This document shows positions 60,195 to 64,000 of a stretch of 64,000 nucleotides of DNA, in pieces. The stretch is from positions 282,083-346,082 of the forward strand of contig NZ_JALDNB010000004.1 of assembly GCF_022699665.1 (NCBI RefSeq). The letters run 5' to 3'. The translations under genes were made by a program, and so were the position numbers. Within the stretch, counting starts at the first letter, position 1, and every line of letters starts with the position of its first letter. Source of the DNA: Chryseobacterium aahli. Its GTDB lineage: Bacteria > Bacteroidota > Bacteroidia > Flavobacteriales > Weeksellaceae. The notes under the pieces were generated by a model. It ran no database searches and was not told the origin of the DNA. It was given only the letters and a program-made list of their open reading frames with translations.

Positions 60195-60758
60195 CTAGTT
60201 CAAAGAGTTTGCTGACAAACTATTAGGAGGTGGTGAAAGGTTTGTCATATTCATAGGCTGTATAGACTCTATCTTTTCATCTTCTTCAGTTGCTCCACGT
60301 CTTTTCATTGTCGCATCAGAAGTTCCTTGCTTTTTAGCTGTCGGCATTAAAAAGATTGTTTGATAGCCGCCAAATTCAGGTTTTGCCATTTTGTTTGTTG
60401 GATGATTTGCTGGGTATTTTCCCATATAAATTTTAATTCCTACATTTTTAATGTTCTTTTCTTTTGCCTGTTCTTTTACATATTGAATATACCCTTCCAT
60501 TTCTTCAATGGTAAAAGAATACCATCTTGAGTCGGGATTTCCGTTTCTGGAGTCTGCTAGAACTTTGTTATTGGTTCTTGTATATTCATCAAAAAGAATC
60601 TGTGCATCCTCGTGCGTGATGAGTTTCTTTTTATAACTATCATCTACAGGATTTTCAGGTGGAGGCGGAGTACAGCGTACATAAGTGAACACAACTAAAC
60701 ACAGCGCTAGTATTCCTAAAAACGAACTTACATTCTTAAATAAAAAAGGAGTTTTCAT
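60195..60758 (-). CDS. Hypothetical lipoprotein heading the two-component operon
   Basis: 187 residues. The lipoprotein signal LGILALCLVVFTYVRCTPPP ends in a Cys followed by a proline-rich linker. The mature part (ARTRTNN-like YTRTNNKVLADSRNGNPDSR, then MEGYIQYVKEQAKEKNIKNV) has a mixed fold; a Pro/Asn-rich tail ends the protein. It is first in the operon, 11 bases before the seven-helix gene, with a TACTTTTG box upstream on the minus strand (60785-60792). A ligand-binding or adaptor role for the seven-helix/kinase pair is possible but unproven. Confidence 0.7.
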   Translation of the reverse strand: MKTPFLFKNVSSFLGILALCLVVFTYVRCTPPPPENPVDDSYKKKLITHEDAQILFDEYTRTNNKVLADSRNGNPDSRWYSFTIEEMEGYIQYVKEQAKEKNIKNVGIKIYMGKYPANHPTNKMAKPEFGGYQTIFLMPTAKKQGTSDATMKRRGATEEDEKIESIQPMNMTNLSPPPNSLSANSLN

Positions 60759-60784
60759 GGATATTGTTTTATAAGGTTATCTAA

Positions 60785-60792
60785 CAAAAGTA
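60785..60792 (-). promoter_or_regulatory. -7 box for the lipoprotein/kinase operon
   Basis: TACTTTTG on the minus strand, an exact TAnnTTTG match 26 bases before the ATG. Confidence 0.55.
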
Positions 60793-60976
60793 GTTAACTC
60801 TTTAAATATACAAAAGGGGAAAATCACTGTTTTTGAAATTTCGCTGGAAATAACACTTTGTAATTGCTAAAATAGTAAGAATAATTACCTGAAAAGAAGA
60901 GTAAGTTTGGGAAATTTGAAAATAAGTATATCTTAATAATTTAAATAAAATACGTCCTTTTAATGTCATAAAACAA

Positions 60977-61009
60977 AAAAGACTGCTAATCAATGATTAG
61001 CAGTCTTTT
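60977..61009. terminator. Hairpin terminator next to the putative attachment site
   Basis: 14-bp stem AAAAGACTGCTAAT/ATTAGCAGTCTTTT around CAATG. In the minus direction it would end a transcript arriving from the tRNA-like hairpin at 61012-61032. Confidence 0.75.
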
Positions 61010-61011
61010 CA

Positions 61012-61032
61012 AGTACCCCAGACGGGGGTACT
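61012..61032 (-). other. Putative attachment site (tRNA 3'-end-like hairpin)
   Basis: AGTACCCC and GGGGTACT form an 8-bp hairpin. On the minus strand the right part reads CCCGTCTGGGGTACT, which resembles the T-arm end and acceptor arm of a tRNA, directly followed by a terminator. A complete tRNA is not present here. With a tyrosine recombinase gene 170 bases away, this looks like an att site at an element border. Confidence 0.4.
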
Positions 61033-61039
61033 ATATTTG
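61032..61039 (+). promoter_or_regulatory. -7 box facing the integrase gene
   Basis: TATATTTG, exact TAnnTTTG match, pointing towards the integrase at 61200 across a leader of about 155 bases that contains the 12-base tandem repeat. Confidence 0.4.
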
Positions 61040-61145
61040 TTTTATTAATTTTTCTTGTTTTTAATTCGTTTATATTCAATACCTTTGATATATAGATGAT
61101 TTAGGTAGTGCTAATTTTTCAAACTTAATCGATTTTAAATTTAAA

Positions 61146-61169
61146 ATTAGCCACCCTATTAGCCACCCT
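61146..61169 (+). repeat. Tandem repeat ATTAGCCACCCT x2 before the integrase
   Basis: Two perfect, directly adjacent copies of a 12-mer, 30 bases before the integrase start. Such short direct repeats near integrase genes are often arm-type recombinase binding sites. Confidence 0.7.
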
Positions 61170-61199
61170 TTATTTTACTTTATTAAATTTAAACACAGA

Positions 61200-62423
61200 A
61201 TGAAGTTAGTTTTCGAATTAAGAAAAGAAAAGATTAATAAAAATGGTTTAATTCCAATTCAGGCTATTATTAGAATTGATGGTGTAAGGATTAGAAAAAA
61301 CACAGGTTTAACTGTTTTAGAAAATCATTGGACAGGTCACAGAGTAAAGCCCAATTTAAAGAAGGAATCAAGCAATAATTATCAGCTCATTAATGACGAC
61401 TTGCAGAAATTAGAAGACAAAGTTCAAAAAATACTGCTTTATTTCAGGGTTAACGATATTGCGTTTTCTACAGAAAAATTTAATGAACTTTACGATAAGA
61501 AAGAACAGTTAATAGAAAACAAATTTGATTTCTTTGAATGCTTTGATGAATATATTGAGAAAGGAAAGCTGACTAAAACTCCCAACACAACCAAAGGGCA
61601 AACAACTGTCAGAAACTTTATTGATAATTTCTGCAATGATTCCGGAATTTCAATTTCATTTGAACAGGTAAATTCGGTTTTCTTTGAAACACTAATGGAA
61701 TATGCTTACAAAGAAAAAGAAGTTAAACAAAACTACTTTGCAAAGATTATTAAGGTTTTAAAATCATTTCTAAAATGGTCTGAAGAAAAAGGCTTTCATT
61801 CAAATCGGGATTATGAAAAGTTTGTTGCTGCAGAGCACGATATCGACATTGTATACCTCACATTTGATGAATTGATGAAACTGTACAATCACAAATTTGA
61901 CACTGACAGATTAAGTCATGTAAGAGATTTTTATTGCATGGGCTGTTTTACAGGTCTTCGATTCTCCGATTTGTCAAAGTTGCATTTAGCGAATATTTCT
62001 GAAGAACACATTGTACTCTCTATTCAGAAAACCAAAACACAGAATCACGCAATTAGACTAACAAAATATGCAAAAGAGATTCTAGCAAAGTACAAAGGCA
62101 CAATCTATGAGCCTTTGCCACATATATCATCGCAAAAATTTAACGATTACATCAAAGAATGTTGCGAATTAGCTGAAATTACCCAGCCTTTTACGGTTCA
62201 TTGGTTTGTTGGCAACAAGAAAGAAACTTTAACTCTTCCTAAATGCAAATTTATTACGAGCCATACGGCAAGGAAAACATTTATAACTAATTCTCTTCTA
62301 TTGGGAATGGAACCAAAGGCTATTAAGAAGATTGCAAATATCAAGAAAGATGTGGTTTTAGATAAGTATATGAAGGTTACTGAGGCATTTACTGACGATC
62401 AAATGGATAAGGCATGGAAATAG
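61200..62423 (+). CDS. Tyrosine recombinase / phage-type integrase, Bacteroidota clade
   Basis: 407 residues. An arm-type DNA-binding N-terminal domain (LRKEKINKNGLIPIQAIIRI) precedes a SAM-like core-binding domain (about 105-200) and the catalytic domain. Visible active-site residues: Arg254 in CFTGLRFSDL, His355 and Arg358 in SHTARKTFIT, and the nucleophile Tyr390 in VLDKYMKVT. The second histidine, normally in a GH nine residues before the Tyr, is replaced: the text reads KKIANIKKDVVLDKY, with Ile at that position. It should integrate or excise the element that begins near 61012. The next gene overlaps its end by 10 bases. Confidence 0.9.
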   Translation: MKLVFELRKEKINKNGLIPIQAIIRIDGVRIRKNTGLTVLENHWTGHRVKPNLKKESSNNYQLINDDLQKLEDKVQKILLYFRVNDIAFSTEKFNELYDKKEQLIENKFDFFECFDEYIEKGKLTKTPNTTKGQTTVRNFIDNFCNDSGISISFEQVNSVFFETLMEYAYKEKEVKQNYFAKIIKVLKSFLKWSEEKGFHSNRDYEKFVAAEHDIDIVYLTFDELMKLYNHKFDTDRLSHVRDFYCMGCFTGLRFSDLSKLHLANISEEHIVLSIQKTKTQNHAIRLTKYAKEILAKYKGTIYEPLPHISSQKFNDYIKECCELAEITQPFTVHWFVGNKKETLTLPKCKFITSHTARKTFITNSLLLGMEPKAIKKIANIKKDVVLDKYMKVTEAFTDDQMDKAWK

Positions 62424-63154
62424 AGAATCTAAAATTATTAGAAAACCTGGAGCAGGATTCTCAAACACTATCATTCGTTGATGAGTATTTTAAAATAAAC
62501 AATGGCGTTCAGGATATTTTAAGAAGATATAACGACATTTTTTATTTGGATGAGTTTTCGAAATTTTATTTCTTGTTTTCTCATTCAGAGCGATTTTTTA
62601 ATGTAAATGAAGATTACTTGAAAACGAATGAAACACATGTGGCATCAGTTTTCCAATTACTATTTTCTGATGGACGCTTTCCTCAATCAAAGAATTTCAA
62701 ATATTCTGTAAAAAGTACTGAGGAACTAACATTATATATGTGGATATCATTTCAAGCTGAACTTTTCAGATTAGCCCACATGATTATTAAGAACACCGAT
62801 CTTCAGAAGTATTTGCACCACGAAAACATTCAAACCCCAGCTTTAATAAATAATAACAATCATTTATTTTTCGCTCCTTTTATATTTCCTCCGCTTGATC
62901 TATCTAGATATCTTGATCAGGAACTTCAGGAATTAAAATTTGAACAAGACAATCTAATAATTAGAGAAAATGAAATAATAAACTTGCTTGATAGCAGACT
63001 TTCAAATGTAAAATCACAAATTTTCGAGAGAACCGGTTTAAGCTACATTAAAAACTACAATTATTCTTATTACAATTCTGTAAGCTCAAATTATAATTGG
63101 AGTGAGGCGATTAGCTTGCTGAAAGTCGAATCAAAAAAAAATAGATATTTTTGA
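62414..63154 (+). CDS. Unknown protein, N-terminal part of a gene split at an A9 run
   Basis: 246 residues, overlapping the integrase by 10 bases. No known domain: mostly helical and Asn/Tyr-rich (KNYNYSYYNSVSSNYNWSEA). It stops shortly after nine consecutive A at 63133-63141. Removing a single A would let the frame run on into the ORF that ends at 63767, giving one protein of about 450 residues (joined text VESKK-IDIFEEINIYIIDS). It therefore looks like the first half of a frameshifted, slippage-dependent or mis-sequenced gene that travels with the integrase. Confidence 0.65.
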   Translation: MEIENLKLLENLEQDSQTLSFVDEYFKINNGVQDILRRYNDIFYLDEFSKFYFLFSHSERFFNVNEDYLKTNETHVASVFQLLFSDGRFPQSKNFKYSVKSTEELTLYMWISFQAELFRLAHMIIKNTDLQKYLHHENIQTPALINNNNHLFFAPFIFPPLDLSRYLDQELQELKFEQDNLIIRENEIINLLDSRLSNVKSQIFERTGLSYIKNYNYSYYNSVSSNYNWSEAISLLKVESKKNRYF

Positions 63155-63767
63155 AGAAATAAATATTTATATAATTGATTCATCTTTTAGCTTCGTTACA
63201 GATGAATTTTTATTGCTTTTTTTCAAAAAAACTTATACTGAGGAATTTTCACTCTTAAATACACACTCCTATTATAGTGGTCAGTTGGATCCCAATGAAA
63301 TAGCTATAAACGAACTAAAGCAAAAAACGAATGAAGCTATTTTGATTAAGGAATTAAAAGACACGCTAAAATTTTATTGTACAGGAATCGAAGCCACAAA
63401 AATCATTCACAAATTCATTGATTTAGATGGGCTACAAGGAGATGAACGAAGACAAAAAGAATGGAAAGCCAACTTTTCAAATCTCATTACATTTCTGACC
63501 ACCAACAAAAGTGTCGAAATACCTATCATTACTGAGATTGAATATAAAGAAATTGTAAAACTCTTCGGTTTTTTTGATTATCTAGCTTCATTGAAGTTAG
63601 TTTCATATAAAATTAATGATCTTAAGAAGCTTCTATCAATAATTTCAAAAAATGAGAGCTTAATAAACAACTCAACTTTAAACAAAGCGCATTTAAGAAA
63701 AGGAAAGTTAGATGAAAATTTGAAAAGAACTTTGAAAGATTTTATCCCATACAGATTTTTAGACTAA
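63141..63767 (+). CDS. Unknown protein, C-terminal part of the split gene
   Basis: The frame is open from the A9 run (IDIFEEINIYIIDSSFSFVT), although the first usable start codon would be a TTG at 63213, without a convincing ribosome-binding site. From there 184 residues follow: FFKKTYTEEFSLLNTHSYYS, a region DLDGLQGDERRQKEWKANFS and a helical tail ending PYRFLD. The DGLQGDERRQKEWK segment resembles the C-terminal part of RteC-like or other mobile-element proteins of Bacteroidota, an impression only. Best read together with the upstream half as one 450-residue product after a one-base shift. Confidence 0.55.
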   Translation: MDIFEEINIYIIDSSFSFVTDEFLLLFFKKTYTEEFSLLNTHSYYSGQLDPNEIAINELKQKTNEAILIKELKDTLKFYCTGIEATKIIHKFIDLDGLQGDERRQKEWKANFSNLITFLTTNKSVEIPIITEIEYKEIVKLFGFFDYLASLKLVSYKINDLKKLLSIISKNESLINNSTLNKAHLRKGKLDENLKRTLKDFIPYRFLD

Positions 63768-63838
63768 AAATCACAAAGCACTTAACTTTGTAAGTAACAT
63801 TAAGTAGCACTAAAAAATGTAGCTGCTTTATAAAACTT

Positions 63839-63866
63839 AAAAACCTCGCAAGTTGCGAGGTTTTTC
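63839..63866 (+). terminator. Intrinsic terminator after the split gene
   Basis: Ten- to eleven-bp stem AAACCTCGCA/TGCGAGGTTT with loop AGT and T tail. Confidence 0.85.
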
Positions 63867-63877
63867 TTTATCCGCCA

Positions 63878-64000
63878 CACGATACAATCGTGCCTTTACT
63901 TTGTAATAATAAAAACTACTTAAATTTATTCAAAGGAAAACAGAGGTGAACTAGCAATCGTGCTGAACTTAAGGTTTAACTCCCGCATTAGTCCTCTGCT
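63878..64000. repeat. Hairpin-rich sequence at the window end, possible mobile-element border
   Basis: A perfect palindrome CACGATACAATCGTG (63878-63892) is followed after 48 bases by a large imperfect hairpin: CAGAGG and ACTA (63941-63953) pair with TAGT and CCTCTG (63989-63998). AATCGTGC is shared by both parts. No gene is visible in 63768-64000. It may be the border of a REP/IS200-like or other element that continues beyond the window. Confidence 0.4.

Noticed and set aside
61012..61032. Complete tRNA gene near the integrase
   Set aside because: Only the 3'-end-like part is present; no anticodon or D arm can be found in the flanking sequence.

Overview
The window looks like a chromosomal stretch of a low-GC Bacteroidota, most likely a Flavobacteriia of the Chryseobacterium/Epilithonimonas type (Weeksellaceae). 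This rests on AT-rich codon use, -7 boxes of the TAnnTTTG type in front of many genes, the Bacteroidota-style division and cell wall (dcw) cluster, TonB-dependent receptors paired with PepSY reductases, an FtsZ with a long tail, and recurrent spacer repeats. Family names come from reading the proteins by eye; no database search was run. No tRNA, rRNA or CRISPR array was recognised.

Left part (1-34700): a truncated AsmA-like gene, DUF2797 and DUF389 proteins, a nucleotide-sugar epimerase, a DUF2795 protein and secA. An iron-uptake block follows, in which a TonB-dependent receptor and a PepSY membrane reductase occur twice in tandem (7061-13881). Then come a ROK kinase, msrA and a membrane-anchored regulator-like protein. 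A signalling block holds a TPR histidine kinase with its response regulator, secreted small proteins, and a four-gene operon of a small membrane protein, a TerB-like protein, a coiled-coil membrane protein and a von Willebrand A lipoprotein. An OmpR-type two-component pair comes next, followed by a direct-repeat array in front of a USP-like gene and a DUF1275 gene. mutL, a rhomboid protease, two paralogous EEP hydrolases and two lipoproteins follow, and a GH3 enzyme closes the block.

Middle (34806-53345, minus strand): a bacilliredoxin, a 35-codon orphan small ORF (plus strand), then the dcw cluster read right to left: mraZ, rsmH, an ftsL-like gene, a PBP with one PASTA domain, murE, mraY, murD, ftsW, murG, murC, ftsQ, ftsA, ftsZ and a GatB/YqeY protein. 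murF and ddl are not in the cluster. A GxxExxY gene flanked by long inverted repeats fills the murC-ftsQ junction exactly. Other junctions carry several unrelated short repeat families, and murG itself contains an in-frame palindromic repeat. MraZ operator boxes stand in front of mraZ.

Right part (53619-64000): an alpha/beta hydrolase, engB and an ElaA-like acetyltransferase. On the minus strand there is a caspase-like protease followed by a trypsin-like protease, downstream of a tight four-gene lipoprotein/membrane-protein/histidine-kinase/response-regulator operon. From about 61012 the sequence looks like the edge of an integrated element: a tRNA-3'-end-like hairpin, a 12-bp tandem repeat, a tyrosine recombinase with a substituted catalytic histidine, and an unknown gene split by one extra base in an A9 run. 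The window ends in hairpins that resemble mobile-element ends.

The best candidates for undescribed biology are the caspase/trypsin pair next to its two-component operon, the TerB/coiled-coil/VWA operon, the GxxExxY repeat-flanked unit inside the dcw cluster, and the six-copy 11-bp-phased TTYTAAT array.
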